Positions 28,527 through 38,445 of a stretch of 64,000 nucleotides of DNA are shown one piece after another. The DNA is from Arenibacter algicola (GTDB lineage: Bacteria; Bacteroidota; Bacteroidia; Flavobacteriales; Flavobacteriaceae), in assembly GCF_018860365.1 (NCBI RefSeq), contig NZ_JAHKPO010000024.1, positions 1 to 64,000 on the forward strand. The letters are read 5' to 3'. Each line of letters starts with the position of its first letter. The first letter of the stretch is position 1. Made by a program: the position numbers and the translations under genes. The notes under the pieces were generated by a model. That model ran no database searches. It saw only the letters and a program-made list of their open reading frames with translations, and was not told where the DNA came from.

Positions 28527-29882
28527 CTAATTGGTAGAGTCTTCCTCTCCCATGTAATCCTGTACGGTTCTAAAACCGATATAACTACGTGCCGAATCCT
28601 GGTATTCGTAATCCCTGGTGCTTACCTGTAGGAAATAAGCAACATCTTTCCAAGATCCACCTCTTATAACTTTTCTTGCATTTTGTGTAGATTCCGCATT
28701 TGGGTTCATAGTGGACACATATTCATAGGAATTTGGGTCATAACTACTGTTGGTCCATTCGGAAACATTACCTGCCATATTATAAAGGTTATAATCATTG
28801 GGCTCGTAAGCTTTTGCCTCTACCGTATACAGGGCTTGATCCGCTGCATAATCTCCTCGTTGTGGCTTAAAGTTGGCCATAAAACAACCAGTATCACTGA
28901 TCACATAAGGTCCACCCCATGGGTATGTTCCTCCTTCTATACCTCCTCTTGCAGCATATTCCCATTCCGCTTCGGTCGGTAGTCTAAAGCGGTTGACAAA
29001 TTGCTTGCCCCTACTTTTTTGATCGTCGTTCTTAAATTTAGTTCTCCAGTTACAAAAAGCCTGGGCCTGTTGCCAAGAAACACCCACTACTGGATAATCA
29101 CTATAGGCGTCATGCCAGAAGTAATCGTTGTGCATTGGCTCATTATAGGAGTAGGAGAAATCTTTTATCCATACCGTAGTATCGGGATATATTTCCAATT
29201 CCTCTTGTTTTATAAAATCCTTTCTACTTCCCTTTTTGGCACGAGCTGCTGCTTCTATATCCATCCAGGTGTATTTGTATTTCAATTTGGTAACATCTAT
29301 ATGGCGTTGGCCATTATAGGATTCCTCCTGGGAAATATACAGGGAGTCCATTACCTCGGCATAATACTCATCCGGATATTTGGATGTATCCCAGGTTAGG
29401 TTTTGTTTTCTATCCAATGCCCTGCCTTCGTAGCCTGTTTCTCCCATACCGGCATAATTGTTCAGCATGTACTTATCGTAGGCAGACAATTTTGTGGTAT
29501 CGGCATCCTTGAAGGCGTAGTCCCCTATACCTCCATCTTCTGGTCCCAATCCCAACTCATCGGCCAAGATAGCCAAACGGGTTCTTGCAATGGAGTCTTT
29601 TACCCATTCTACAAATTGACGATATTCACTATTCGTGATTTCCGTATCATCCATGTAGAAAGATCGAACAGTTACAGTCTTTGTCGGGGCGTTTAGTACC
29701 TTAGCCTGATCTTCCTCACTCTTACCCATGATGAATGCTCCTCTTGGAATCAATTCCATACCATAGGGTTTTTCAGGATACCACTTTTTTCCTTGAGCTC
29801 CGACCAGCTCTCCTTTTGTTTTGGACCCACAACTTGAGAGTAAAAAAACAAATGCTATAGATGACAACAATAGCTTCTTCAT
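28527..29882 (-). CDS. gldK: Gliding motility / T9SS lipoprotein GldK
   Basis: 451 residues with a lipoprotein signal (Leu-Leu-Ser-Ser-Cys, Cys at 18). The body is an FGE/SUMF1 fold: Gly-Ala-Phe-Ile-Met-Gly near 48, Arg-Leu-Pro-Thr-Glu-Ala-Glu-Trp-Glu, Gly-Asn-Val-Ser-Glu-Trp and Arg-Gly-Gly-Ser-Trp. It lacks catalytic cysteines after Gly-Gly-Ser, as is normal for GldK. The protein forms the outer-membrane-associated ring with GldN. It is first in gldKLMN; the 115-base gap before it has only a weak promoter candidate, so read-through from topA is possible. Confidence 0.95.
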   Translation of the reverse strand: MKKLLLSSIAFVFLLSSCGSKTKGELVGAQGKKWYPEKPYGMELIPRGAFIMGKSEEDQAKVLNAPTKTVTVRSFYMDDTEITNSEYRQFVEWVKDSIARTRLAILADELGLGPEDGGIGDYAFKDADTTKLSAYDKYMLNNYAGMGETGYEGRALDRKQNLTWDTSKYPDEYYAEVMDSLYISQEESYNGQRHIDVTKLKYKYTWMDIEAAARAKKGSRKDFIKQEELEIYPDTTVWIKDFSYSYNEPMHNDYFWHDAYSDYPVVGVSWQQAQAFCNWRTKFKNDDQKSRGKQFVNRFRLPTEAEWEYAARGGIEGGTYPWGGPYVISDTGCFMANFKPQRGDYAADQALYTVEAKAYEPNDYNLYNMAGNVSEWTNSSYDPNSYEYVSTMNPNAESTQNARKVIRGGSWKDVAYFLQVSTRDYEYQDSARSYIGFRTVQDYMGEEDSTN

Positions 29883-29997
29883 ACGTTAGGTTAAATTTCG
29901 ATTATGATTATAAATGCAAACACAAGTATTATTCTCTAAAACTTATTTTTAAATAATTTATTGTATAAATATTGTTTTTATACCCTAATTTATTATT

Positions 29998-31155
29998 TCA
30001 ATTAAACCCTTTTTTGTAGGCTTTAAACCACCGCTCAGGAATATTTTGATTACATGCATCCAGATAATCCAATTCAGTGCATGGTAATAACGCGGGTGAA
30101 TTTGTTTTAGTATGTGAAGTTAAAATTGAAGGTACCTCTACCCACCATCTTTCGCTGAGATGGCTTTTATAAAAGACGAGGGATTCGTCCTCGGTAGGTA
30201 CGGTATACTTGGTGAAGTCGTTACTATTACTATTGGGGGACTCTTGAATCCTAAAGTTTAGGCCCTCTATAAAATACCATATTATTTGGGCAACAAGTTG
30301 AAAGGATTGATTGCTATTTTCGCATTCGTAAATCCCAAAAACGGATACGTTGTCGCTAATTCCGGCATATCTTGAAATGGCACAAATTTCCCTTCCGTTA
30401 AAACCGTTGGGAGAAAAGTTTCTGGAATACCCCATATCTGCAGCACGTATAGCACGCGCATCCAAACTTACCACATGGGCATTTCTAAGCACGGGCTCCG
30501 CCAGGGTTATATTGGAAATTAATTCCCCCAACCTATAGGAATCAAAAAAAAGACGCTCCATAAGGTCCATTTCTTCCTGGGAATTAAAATAACTTTGATA
30601 ACCAATATTCGAGAAGTTAAAAAGATTGTTGGGCTTGTCGGTAATTATTTTACTCATATAGGAATGGGAAGAAATAAGCTCTTCGTCCATCCCAAAGTCG
30701 AACCTACTGTCTATGGACACTAGATTAACCATATTCTTAAGACCGTCAAAAGCCCTATATGTAGGGTAGGTCAGATCTTGGGTTGCGCCAATGACAATGG
30801 GAATAATATTTTCTTCCAGCAGCCCGGCAACAATTTCCTTGACCACGAAATAGGTATCCTCTACGGTATCACCTTCCTCTATATCGCCCAAATCTATGAT
30901 GGAGGAATTCCAGTTCCCCATCATCAAATTATACAACTGAAGTCTAATTTCGGAAATATCCAGGCGCTCCGGTTTTTTCTCAAAAGCATTTCTGGATTCA
31001 TTGACCCCTAGTATAGCTACACTTACATTTGCCAGCACGGGCAGACCATGCCGCGCAGTGTGCATGTAAATGTGTTTCCCCAATGCTTGGGCCGGAAGTA
31101 ATTCGCAGTGGGCCAATACCCTGTCACTTACGGGTACTAAAAAATCGAATGCCAT
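29998..31155 (-). CDS. Arginase/formimidoylglutamase family protein
   Basis: 385 residues from the ATG at 31155, one base past the end of topA; an upstream in-frame start would lie inside topA. The fold is the arginase/agmatinase/formiminoglutamase type, seen in Pro-Ile-Val-Ile-Gly-Ala-Thr-Gln-Asp near 124 and Ser-Leu-Asp-Ala-Arg-Ala near 240. Several canonical manganese ligands appear changed (Gly-Ala-Thr-Gln-Asp where active enzymes have a Gly-Gly-Asp-His pattern, and Ser-Ile-Asp-Ser-Arg-Phe-Asp for Asp-Ala-His), so catalysis is uncertain. It is translationally close to topA and precedes gldK, an arrangement I recall from other flavobacteria. Confidence 0.8.
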   Translation of the reverse strand: MAFDFLVPVSDRVLAHCELLPAQALGKHIYMHTARHGLPVLANVSVAILGVNESRNAFEKKPERLDISEIRLQLYNLMMGNWNSSIIDLGDIEEGDTVEDTYFVVKEIVAGLLEENIIPIVIGATQDLTYPTYRAFDGLKNMVNLVSIDSRFDFGMDEELISSHSYMSKIITDKPNNLFNFSNIGYQSYFNSQEEMDLMERLFFDSYRLGELISNITLAEPVLRNAHVVSLDARAIRAADMGYSRNFSPNGFNGREICAISRYAGISDNVSVFGIYECENSNQSFQLVAQIIWYFIEGLNFRIQESPNSNSNDFTKYTVPTEDESLVFYKSHLSERWWVEVPSILTSHTKTNSPALLPCTELDYLDACNQNIPERWFKAYKKGFN

Positions 31156-31156
31156 A

Positions 31157-33652
31157 TTATTTTTTAGCCTTAGGTTTTGCTTTTGCTTTTGTTTTTTTCT
31201 TAGGTGTCTTTTTCTCAATTAATTCCTGCGCATCCTTAAGGGAAATCTTGGTAGCATCCACATCTTTGGAAACTTCCACCTTAATCTTACCCTTAATAAT
31301 GGTATGTCTTCCCCATCTCGCTTTTTCAATTCGGATACCTTCTTCTGGCCATTCTTGGATCAATTTATCGATCTCTTTTTGTTTTTTGGCCTCTATAATC
31401 TCTTCAATATCCTGTTTTGAAAGACTATCAAAATCATATTTCTTACTAACATTAATAAACATTCCGTCCCATTTAATAAATGGACCAAATCTTCCTACCC
31501 CTTTGGTAACGTCCTTATCCTCATAAATTGCAATAGGGGCATCGGCTTTTTGTTTTTCTTTGATAAGTTCTACGGCCCTATCCATGTCTATCTCCATAGC
31601 ATTTTCATCCTTGCCCAGTGAAACAAACTTTTTACCAAACCTTATATAAGGACCAAAGCGACCTACATTGGCCTCTACATCTTCCCCTTCATAAACCCCG
31701 AGCTTTCTTGGCAATTTAAACAAGTCCATAGCTTCTTCGTAGCTGATGGTATTTAAGGACTGGTCTGGCAAAAGACTGGCAAACAATGGTTTTTCCTCGT
31801 CATCTACGGTACCTACCTGCACCATAGGCCCAAAACGGCCCAATCTAACCGAAACCTGTCTTCCAGTTTTTGGGTCAGTACCCAAAACGCGTTCACCACT
31901 TGCCCTATCCGCATTTTCCTCAACATCCAAGACCTTGGGATGAAAATCCCCATAAAAATTCTTCAATACTTTTTGCCAATCCTCATTACCTGAAGCAATC
32001 TCATCAAAATCCTCTTCCACTTTGGCGGTGAAATGATAATCCAAAATTGTTTCGAAATGTCCTACCAAAAAGTCGGTTACTATTATTCCTATATCCGTAG
32101 GCACCATTTTCCCTTTGTCGGAACCTACATTTTCCTTTAGATCTTTAGTAGTAAGCTTATCGGATTTCAGCAGCAGCTGTACATAATTTCTTTCCGTGCC
32201 CTCTATGGTTCCCTTTTCTACATAGCCCCTATTTTGAATAGTGGAAATTGTAGGCGCATAGGTAGAAGGTCTTCCTATTCCAAGCTCTTCCAGTTTTTTA
32301 ACCAAAGAAGCTTCTGTAAATCTATAGGGTGCCCTGGAAAAACGCTCTGTTGCTGTTATATAATTATTAAGGAGTTTTTCACCTTCTTTCATTGCCGGAA
32401 GCATTCCTTCCTGCTCTTCACTTATATCCTCCTCATCGGTACCTTCCAAATAGACCTTCAGGAACCCATCGAATTTAATTACCTCTCCGTTGGCAGAAAA
32501 TTCTTCCTTATGGGTATTGGCCTTTATTTTAACATTGGTACGCTCCAATTCTGCATCACTCATTTGTGAGGCCAAGGTACGCTTCCATATAAGCTCGTAT
32601 AATTTGGACTGATCCCTTTCCAAAGAAGGGGACTGATTGGTCATCTCCGTAGGGCGGATAGCCTCATGAGCCTCCTGGGCTCCTTTGGATTTCCCTGTAA
32701 AATTCCTGACCTTACTGTATTCCTTACCATAATTACTTATAATGGCATCCTTTGCGGCATCTATAGCATCCTGGGATAGGTTAACGCTATCCGTTCTCAT
32801 ATAGGTTATTAACCCTGCCTCGTACAGGCGCTGTGCCACCTGCATTGTCCTTGATACCGAAAAATATAATTTCCTTGAAGCTTCCTGCTGCAGTGTAGAA
32901 GTTGTAAATGGTGCTGCGGGCGATTTTTTGGCCGGTTTCTTATCCAGATTGGCAACCGAAAAATTTGCTCCAATATTTTCCTTTAGGAAAGCTTCCGCCT
33001 CTTTCTGGCTGGCATAGGTCTTATTTAACTTGGCCGTAAAAATACTTCCCTCGTTAGTTTTAAACTCGGCCGATATCCTAAAAGCTGCTTCAGGATTAAA
33101 AGCTTCTATTTCCCGTTCCCTTTCTACAATTAATCTCACCGCAACGGATTGAACCCTACCTGCAGATAATCCCGGCTTAATTTTTTTCCACAAGACCGGA
33201 GAAAGTTCGTATCCCACCAATCTATCCAGAACCCGCCTTGCCTGTTGGGCGTTCACCAAATCGTAATTAATTTCCCTGGGATTTTCAATGGCCTTCTGAA
33301 TGGCCGATTTGGTAATGGAGTTAAAAACTATCCGCTTCGTTTTATCCTTGTCCAATTTCAACTCCTCTGCCAAGTGCCAGGAAATTGCCTCCCCTTCACG
33401 GTCCTCATCACTGGCCAGCCATATGGTATCCGCTTTGTCCGCCAAATCCTTAAGCTTTTTAACAAGGGCCTTTTTATCCTTGTCAACAATATATTTAGGA
33501 GCAAAATTATTATCCACATCCACTCCCAATTCTTTGGAAGGCAAATCGGCAATATGTCCAAAACTGGACTCTACCTTATAATCCTTTCCTAAAAATTTTT
33601 CAATTGTTTTTGCTTTAGCCGGAGACTCTACGATTACTAAATTCTTTGCCAT
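31157..33652 (-). CDS. topA: DNA topoisomerase I
   Basis: 831 residues, a type IA topoisomerase that relaxes negative supercoils. The TOPRIM domain begins with Val-Ile-Val-Glu-Ser-Pro-Ala-Lys-Ala-Lys-Thr-Ile-Glu-Lys (about 6-19). The active-site region Tyr-Met-Arg-Thr-Asp-Ser-Val lies near 284. The C-terminus has repeated Gly-Arg-Phe-Gly-Pro units instead of four-Cys zinc fingers and ends in a Lys-rich tail, the pattern common in Bacteroidota. The gene is preceded by a TACTTTTG element and is followed within one base by the arginase-family gene. Confidence 0.96.
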   Translation of the reverse strand: MAKNLVIVESPAKAKTIEKFLGKDYKVESSFGHIADLPSKELGVDVDNNFAPKYIVDKDKKALVKKLKDLADKADTIWLASDEDREGEAISWHLAEELKLDKDKTKRIVFNSITKSAIQKAIENPREINYDLVNAQQARRVLDRLVGYELSPVLWKKIKPGLSAGRVQSVAVRLIVEREREIEAFNPEAAFRISAEFKTNEGSIFTAKLNKTYASQKEAEAFLKENIGANFSVANLDKKPAKKSPAAPFTTSTLQQEASRKLYFSVSRTMQVAQRLYEAGLITYMRTDSVNLSQDAIDAAKDAIISNYGKEYSKVRNFTGKSKGAQEAHEAIRPTEMTNQSPSLERDQSKLYELIWKRTLASQMSDAELERTNVKIKANTHKEEFSANGEVIKFDGFLKVYLEGTDEEDISEEQEGMLPAMKEGEKLLNNYITATERFSRAPYRFTEASLVKKLEELGIGRPSTYAPTISTIQNRGYVEKGTIEGTERNYVQLLLKSDKLTTKDLKENVGSDKGKMVPTDIGIIVTDFLVGHFETILDYHFTAKVEEDFDEIASGNEDWQKVLKNFYGDFHPKVLDVEENADRASGERVLGTDPKTGRQVSVRLGRFGPMVQVGTVDDEEKPLFASLLPDQSLNTISYEEAMDLFKLPRKLGVYEGEDVEANVGRFGPYIRFGKKFVSLGKDENAMEIDMDRAVELIKEKQKADAPIAIYEDKDVTKGVGRFGPFIKWDGMFINVSKKYDFDSLSKQDIEEIIEAKKQKEIDKLIQEWPEEGIRIEKARWGRHTIIKGKIKVEVSKDVDATKISLKDAQELIEKKTPKKKTKAKAKPKAKK

Positions 33653-33671
33653 TAACTAGTTTTTGGTGACA

Positions 33672-33679
33672 CAAAAGTA
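33672..33679 (-). promoter_or_regulatory. Likely -7 promoter element for topA
   Basis: Minus-strand TACTTTTG, in the context TACTTTTGTGTC, matches TAnnTTTG and lies 19 bases before the topA start codon. The same twelve bases are found before purH. Confidence 0.55.
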
Positions 33680-33721
33680 TATCAATTTTTTTATTTAATG
33701 GATTTTCATTTGTGCCACCAT

Positions 33722-33752
33722 AAAAAAACACCCCTATTTTAAGGGGTGTTTT
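33722..33752 (-). terminator. Rho-independent terminator after the LVIVD gene
   Basis: AAAACACCCCT and AGGGGTGTTTT form an 11-bp stem around a 6-base AT loop. On the minus strand it runs into seven T, 18 bases after the LVIVD gene stop. Confidence 0.85.
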
Positions 33753-33769
33753 AATGTATTTCGAAAGAA

Positions 33770-35017
33770 TTAATTAAGTTTAAATGTGCTGATAAGCTTG
33801 ATTTTATTCCCCAGATATTCATATTGATAAAGAACTTCTTCCCCGATCATCAATAAATTATCCTCCATGGGAATAACATCAAAGGTATCTATATCCTTAA
33901 AATGGTTAAGTTGTACCAAATTCTGAACATTGGTCTTATCATAAACTTTAAGTCCTGAAGCCCCATCGCACACAAATAGTTTTTCATCCTTTACTCCCAG
34001 GCCATAAGGACCGTCCATGGGATAGGTCTTTACCAATTGAGGGTTGGTGATATCCGAAATATCTACGATAAAGAGGCCACTCTCCGTAGCACCGCACATA
34101 TTACCGCCCCTTAAGGTTACATAGGCATAATCACCATCAACTACCACAGGATCACAGGCCGTACCGTGTTCAAATTCGGAAATCAAGCTAGGCGTGGCCG
34201 GAGATGAGATGTCATAGATATACATACCGCGCATACTGCCTAAAAACAATTGATCTCCCCTGTTAAAAATGGTTTCAATATCAAAACCGGCATAGACGTC
34301 ATCCAGATCCTTGGGGTTTTCCAGATCTTCAATGTTGAATACATTAATATTATGACTGTCCACGGCATATAAATAGTCATTTACGATCTTAAAGCGTGCC
34401 AAGGACCCTCCCTGACCTGTTGGGGCGGAATTTTGGGCGGCATTGGACAGCATTACATCAAACTCACGTGAAAAATCTATCTGCACTTCTTCTATCAACC
34501 TTCTCTCCTTTACGGTTTCCCATCCAATCACAATATCATTGTCATAATCTATATCCTGCCACTCATAAATATCTACCTCAAAAGGAAAAATCACGTTGTC
34601 CCTCAGAACATTTTCCAAGCGGTTGACCATTTTAATATTATTGATGTCCGATATATCCATTACGATCAAATCCGTAATACTATCGGCATATAGGTAATTG
34701 CCCTTTACAGAAACATCTACGTTGCCCGGTATTTTAATAAAGGCTATTTTTTTGGGAGCTCTGGGGTCGGAATTATCAATGACATGAACCCCTTTATATT
34801 TCTCATTTACAAATATATAATCATCATAAACATAAATTTTACCGGATTCATCCAAGGGAATAGGAGCTATGACATCTATAGCCGTTTTAAAATCGGCCTT
34901 ACTCATCTTTAACGGTTTGGCCACCACGTACTCCGCATATTTACCGTCATCCTCGTCATTACAGGAAACAAACCCAAGGGAAGTCAGCATAAACAAAAGT
35001 AGAATTGTTCTTCTCAT
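33770..35017 (-). CDS. LVIVD-repeat beta-propeller lipoprotein
   Basis: 415 residues with a lipoprotein signal (Gly-Phe-Val-Ser-Cys, Cys at 19). The body has repeated segments such as Leu-Ile-Val-Met-Asp-Ile-Ser-Asp and Leu-Phe-Ile-Val-Asp-Ile-Ser-Asp, the hallmark of LVIVD repeats, which are thought to form a beta-propeller at the cell surface. There is no enzymatic motif. The gene is monocistronic: divergent from miaB with its own terminator. Its leader contains a GGGGCAT...GTGACCCC sequence (about 35035-35060) that could fold. Function unknown. Confidence 0.85.
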   Translation of the reverse strand: MRRTILLLFMLTSLGFVSCNDEDDGKYAEYVVAKPLKMSKADFKTAIDVIAPIPLDESGKIYVYDDYIFVNEKYKGVHVIDNSDPRAPKKIAFIKIPGNVDVSVKGNYLYADSITDLIVMDISDINNIKMVNRLENVLRDNVIFPFEVDIYEWQDIDYDNDIVIGWETVKERRLIEEVQIDFSREFDVMLSNAAQNSAPTGQGGSLARFKIVNDYLYAVDSHNINVFNIEDLENPKDLDDVYAGFDIETIFNRGDQLFLGSMRGMYIYDISSPATPSLISEFEHGTACDPVVVDGDYAYVTLRGGNMCGATESGLFIVDISDITNPQLVKTYPMDGPYGLGVKDEKLFVCDGASGLKVYDKTNVQNLVQLNHFKDIDTFDVIPMEDNLLMIGEEVLYQYEYLGNKIKLISTFKLN

Positions 35018-35130
35018 ACCAATATAATATTACGGGGTCACCTTTAGAGAGATGCCCCTTAACCCAAAAAGTTGCGTTCATTTTTGATAAATATTTAACT
35101 GTCAATATGTCATATTTAGCCATATAATAC

Positions 35131-35138
35131 TATCTTTG
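35131..35138 (+). promoter_or_regulatory. Likely -7 promoter element for miaB
   Basis: TATCTTTG matches TAnnTTTG, 23 bases before the miaB start codon. No good -33 TTG at normal distance. Confidence 0.5.
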
Positions 35139-35161
35139 CACACTCTTAAAGATGAGGTTGA

Positions 35162-36619
35162 ATGCACAATAAAATGGAGAAGATTATAGATGAATCGGTA
35201 CAAGGAACTGCCATAACCCTTGCGGAAAACGAAAATAGCACCAGAAAACTATACATAGAAAGCTATGGCTGTGCCATGAATTTTTCGGATAGTGAAATTG
35301 TTGCCTCCATACTGTCCAATGAAGGCTTTAGTACCACCCAAGAGTTGGAGGATGCCGACTTGGTCTTGGTCAATACCTGTTCTATTCGGGAAAAGGCAGA
35401 GCTTACCATTCGCAAGAGATTGGAAAAATTTAATGCCGTAAAACGGCACAGGCCACATATGAAGGTGGGGGTACTTGGATGTATGGCCGAAAGGCTAAAA
35501 ACCAAATTGCTGGAAGAAGAGAAAATTGTGGATATGGTGGTTGGCCCGGACGCCTACAAGGACTTGCCCAATCTTATCCAAGAGGTGGACGATGGCAGAA
35601 ATGCAGTAAACGTAATCCTATCCAAAGATGAGACCTATGGGGATATATCGCCGGTACGCCTCAACACCAACGGCGTAACCGCCTTTGTATCCATTACCCG
35701 TGGTTGTGACAATATGTGCACCTTTTGCGTAGTACCCTTTACACGGGGACGGGAACGCAGCAGAGACCCACAATCCATACTGGAAGAAGTAAACGACCTA
35801 GCCCATAAAGGATTTAAGGAAATTACCCTGTTGGGACAAAATGTGGACAGCTACCTTTGGTATGGTGGCGGATTAAAAAAAGGGTTCGAAAAAGCGTCCG
35901 AAATGCAAAAAGCCACCGCTGTAAATTTCTCGAACCTATTGGAGATGGTAGCTTTGGCGCAACCAAAATTACGTATCCGCTTTTCCACTTCCAATCCGCA
36001 GGATATGAGCTTGGATGCGGTTCGGGTCGTAGCAAAATATCCAAACATCTGTAACTATATTCATTTACCGGTGCAAAGTGGCAGTGATAGGATCTTAAAG
36101 GAAATGAACAGATTGCACACCAGGGAGGAGTATCTTGAACTGGTAAGGAATATCAAGGAAATAATTCCAGATTGCACCGTTTCACAGGACATGATCACGG
36201 GATTTCCGACCGAAACAGAAGAAGATCATCAGGATACTCTTTCCTTAATGAAAGAGATCAAGTATGATTATGGTTATATGTATGCCTATTCCGAAAGGCC
36301 CGGGACGGCTGCAGCAAGGAACATGAAAGATGATGTACCTCAAGAGGTCAAAAACAGAAGACTAACGGAAATCATTGCCCTTCAAAGGGAGCACAGCCAT
36401 TTTAGGAGTAAGCAGCAGCTCGGAAAAACAGTTGAAGTTCTGATCGAGGGATCCTCCAAAAAATCGGATTTGGATTGGATGGGCAGGAACTCCCAAAGTT
36501 TTGTAGTGGTATTTCCGAAGGAAAACTACAAAATAGGCGACTTTGTGAATGTCGAAATTACCGATTGCACCTCCGGCACCTTAATAGGTAGGCCGTTGGG
36601 GCTATCCAATAACAATTAA
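35162..36619 (+). CDS. miaB: tRNA-2-methylthio-N6-isopentenyladenosine-37 synthase MiaB
   Basis: 485 residues. The N-terminal UPF0004 domain supplies three Cys (Tyr-Gly-Cys near 38, Asn-Thr-Cys near 71, Gly-Cys-Met near 105) for one iron-sulfur cluster. The radical SAM motif Cys-Asp-Asn-Met-Cys-Thr-Phe-Cys sits at about 183-190, and a TRAM domain ends the protein. It adds the methylthio group to i6A37 of tRNA. An alternative ATG lies four codons in. It opens a plus-strand run: the sigma-54 activator starts three bases after its stop codon. Confidence 0.96.
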   Translation: MHNKMEKIIDESVQGTAITLAENENSTRKLYIESYGCAMNFSDSEIVASILSNEGFSTTQELEDADLVLVNTCSIREKAELTIRKRLEKFNAVKRHRPHMKVGVLGCMAERLKTKLLEEEKIVDMVVGPDAYKDLPNLIQEVDDGRNAVNVILSKDETYGDISPVRLNTNGVTAFVSITRGCDNMCTFCVVPFTRGRERSRDPQSILEEVNDLAHKGFKEITLLGQNVDSYLWYGGGLKKGFEKASEMQKATAVNFSNLLEMVALAQPKLRIRFSTSNPQDMSLDAVRVVAKYPNICNYIHLPVQSGSDRILKEMNRLHTREEYLELVRNIKEIIPDCTVSQDMITGFPTETEEDHQDTLSLMKEIKYDYGYMYAYSERPGTAAARNMKDDVPQEVKNRRLTEIIALQREHSHFRSKQQLGKTVEVLIEGSSKKSDLDWMGRNSQSFVVVFPKENYKIGDFVNVEITDCTSGTLIGRPLGLSNNN

Positions 36620-36622
36620 ATA

Positions 36623-37891
36623 ATGGAATCGATTCAATCAATAAAACAACGCTTTGAAATCATTGGCAATGATGTAAAACTTAATCGTGCCATTGAAAAG
36701 GCCATTCAAGTGGCACCTACGGACATCTCCGTATTGGTTACCGGGGAAAGTGGCGTTGGTAAGGAGGCCATTCCAAAAATTATACACTCGCTTTCCCATA
36801 GAAAACATGCCAAATACATTGCGGTCAACTGTGGAGCCATCCCCGAAGGCACCATAGACAGTGAACTTTTTGGTCACGAAAAAGGGGCTTTTACAGGAGC
36901 AACAGCCACTAGAAGCGGATATTTTGAGGTAGCCGATGGCGGTACCATTTTTTTGGATGAAGTTGGAGAACTCCCCCTAACCACCCAAGTACGTCTTTTA
37001 AGGGTTTTGGAAAATGGGGAATTTTTAAAAGTAGGATCTTCCCAGGTCCAAAAAACAGATGTGAGAATAGTGGCCGCTACCAATGTTAATATGTTCGAGG
37101 CCATACAGAAGGAAAAATTCAGGGAGGACCTCTATTATCGCCTAAGCACTGTAGAAATCAACATTCCCCCATTGCGTGAACGCAAGGAGGACATCCACTT
37201 ACTATTTCGCAAGTTTGCATCGGATTTTGGGCAGAAATATAAAATGCCCACGATTCGCCTGGATGACGATGCCGTGCAATTGCTTTTAAAGTACAGATGG
37301 CCTGGAAACATTAGGCAGTTGAGAAACATTGCAGAACAGGTTTCAGTCTTGGAGGAAAGCAGGCTTATTTCCCTTGCCACCTTAAACGGTTACCTTCCCA
37401 GTTCCGGAAATACCAATCTCCCCGCCATTGTAGGCAAGGAAAAAAAAGAGGGCGACTTTAGTACGGAAAGGGAGATATTGTACAAGGTCCTTTTTGATAT
37501 GAAAGGTGATCTGAACGATTTAAAGAAATTAACACTGGAATTGCTTAAACACAACGACAGCGAGAAAGTACAGGAAGAAAACGAAAATCTTATCCGAAAA
37601 ATCTACGGGGATGACGAGGAGGAATATACGGAACAAGAGGAAAGCCCTAGCAAAATTTTGCAGCTTCCCGAGCCTTATATAGAAAAACCAATAGTTAAAA
37701 CAACGCAAGAGGACAAGTATCACTTTGCGGAAGAAATAGAAGAGGAAGAAACCCTATCTTTACAGGACAAGGAAATAGAGCTCATAAAAAAATCCTTGGA
37801 ACGAAATAAGGGCAAAAGAAAAGCTGCTTCTGCAGAATTGGGCATCTCGGAACGCACCCTGTACAGGAAAATAAAACAGTACGACCTTTAA
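36623..37891 (+). CDS. Sigma-54 dependent activator (AAA+ plus Fis-type HTH, no sensor domain)
   Basis: 422 residues. The protein opens almost at once with the AAA+ domain: Walker A Gly-Glu-Ser-Gly-Val-Gly-Lys-Glu near 41-48, the sigma-54 contact loop Gly-Ala-Phe-Thr-Gly-Ala near 89-94, and Walker B Ile-Phe-Leu-Asp-Glu. An acidic linker (about 300-375) leads to a Fis-type helix-turn-helix at the C-terminus (Arg-Lys-Ala-Ala-Ser-Ala-Glu-Leu-Gly-Ile-Ser-Glu-Arg-Thr). There is no receiver, GAF or PAS domain, so activity may be controlled by expression or a partner. It sits between miaB and lptE, upstream of a sigma-54-like site at groES. Confidence 0.95.
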   Translation: MESIQSIKQRFEIIGNDVKLNRAIEKAIQVAPTDISVLVTGESGVGKEAIPKIIHSLSHRKHAKYIAVNCGAIPEGTIDSELFGHEKGAFTGATATRSGYFEVADGGTIFLDEVGELPLTTQVRLLRVLENGEFLKVGSSQVQKTDVRIVAATNVNMFEAIQKEKFREDLYYRLSTVEINIPPLRERKEDIHLLFRKFASDFGQKYKMPTIRLDDDAVQLLLKYRWPGNIRQLRNIAEQVSVLEESRLISLATLNGYLPSSGNTNLPAIVGKEKKEGDFSTEREILYKVLFDMKGDLNDLKKLTLELLKHNDSEKVQEENENLIRKIYGDDEEEYTEQEESPSKILQLPEPYIEKPIVKTTQEDKYHFAEEIEEEETLSLQDKEIELIKKSLERNKGKRKAASAELGISERTLYRKIKQYDL

Positions 37892-37923
37892 CAGTAGTCA
37901 GTAAAAAATACAAAAAGAAATTA

Positions 37924-38442
37924 ATGATCAAGAGTAAACATATTATTTTAATGCTTGTTTTAGTGGTAAGCATTTCTGGATGTGGTATCTATAACTTTAC
38001 CGGGGGCGATGTGGGAACCGCCAAAACCTTTCAGGTCAATTATTTTCAGAACTACGCTTCCCAGAATCCAGGATCTACCTTTGAACCGGGAATGGACAGG
38101 GATTTTACACTGGCCCTACAGGATCTGATATTGAACCAGACCAGTTTGGATCTAGTTAAATCCAATGGGGATTTATTGTACGAAGGTGAAATTGTGGAGT
38201 ACAGAATTTCACCTATGACGGCCACCTCCCAACAAACTGCGGCGCAAAACAGGCTGAGTATTGGCGTAAACGTAAGGTTCTTTAACAACACCAAGGAGGA
38301 TGTAGATTTTGAACAACGATTTTCCTTCTTCTACGATTATCCGGCCAATTCCCAATTGGCGAGTGTTAAGGATGAGGCCCATCAGGTAATATTTGAACGT
38401 ATTACCCAGGACATATTTAATAAATCATTGGCAGATTGGTAA
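37924..38442 (+). CDS. lptE: LptE-like LPS assembly lipoprotein
   Basis: 172 residues with a lipoprotein signal (Ser-Ile-Ser-Gly-Cys, Cys at 20). The mature protein has the LptE-like pattern Phe-Gln-Val-Asn-Tyr-Phe near 40 and a long alpha-beta region with Glu-Ile-Val-Glu-Tyr-Arg. LptE plugs LptD in the outer membrane during LPS insertion. Sequence conservation is low, and the call rests on pattern and on the conserved gene order in flavobacteria (sigma-54 activator, lptE, TPR protein, secG). It starts 32 bases after the activator stop. Confidence 0.85.
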   Translation: MIKSKHIILMLVLVVSISGCGIYNFTGGDVGTAKTFQVNYFQNYASQNPGSTFEPGMDRDFTLALQDLILNQTSLDLVKSNGDLLYEGEIVEYRISPMTATSQQTAAQNRLSIGVNVRFFNNTKEDVDFEQRFSFFYDYPANSQLASVKDEAHQVIFERITQDIFNKSLADW

Positions 38443-38445
38443 TTT

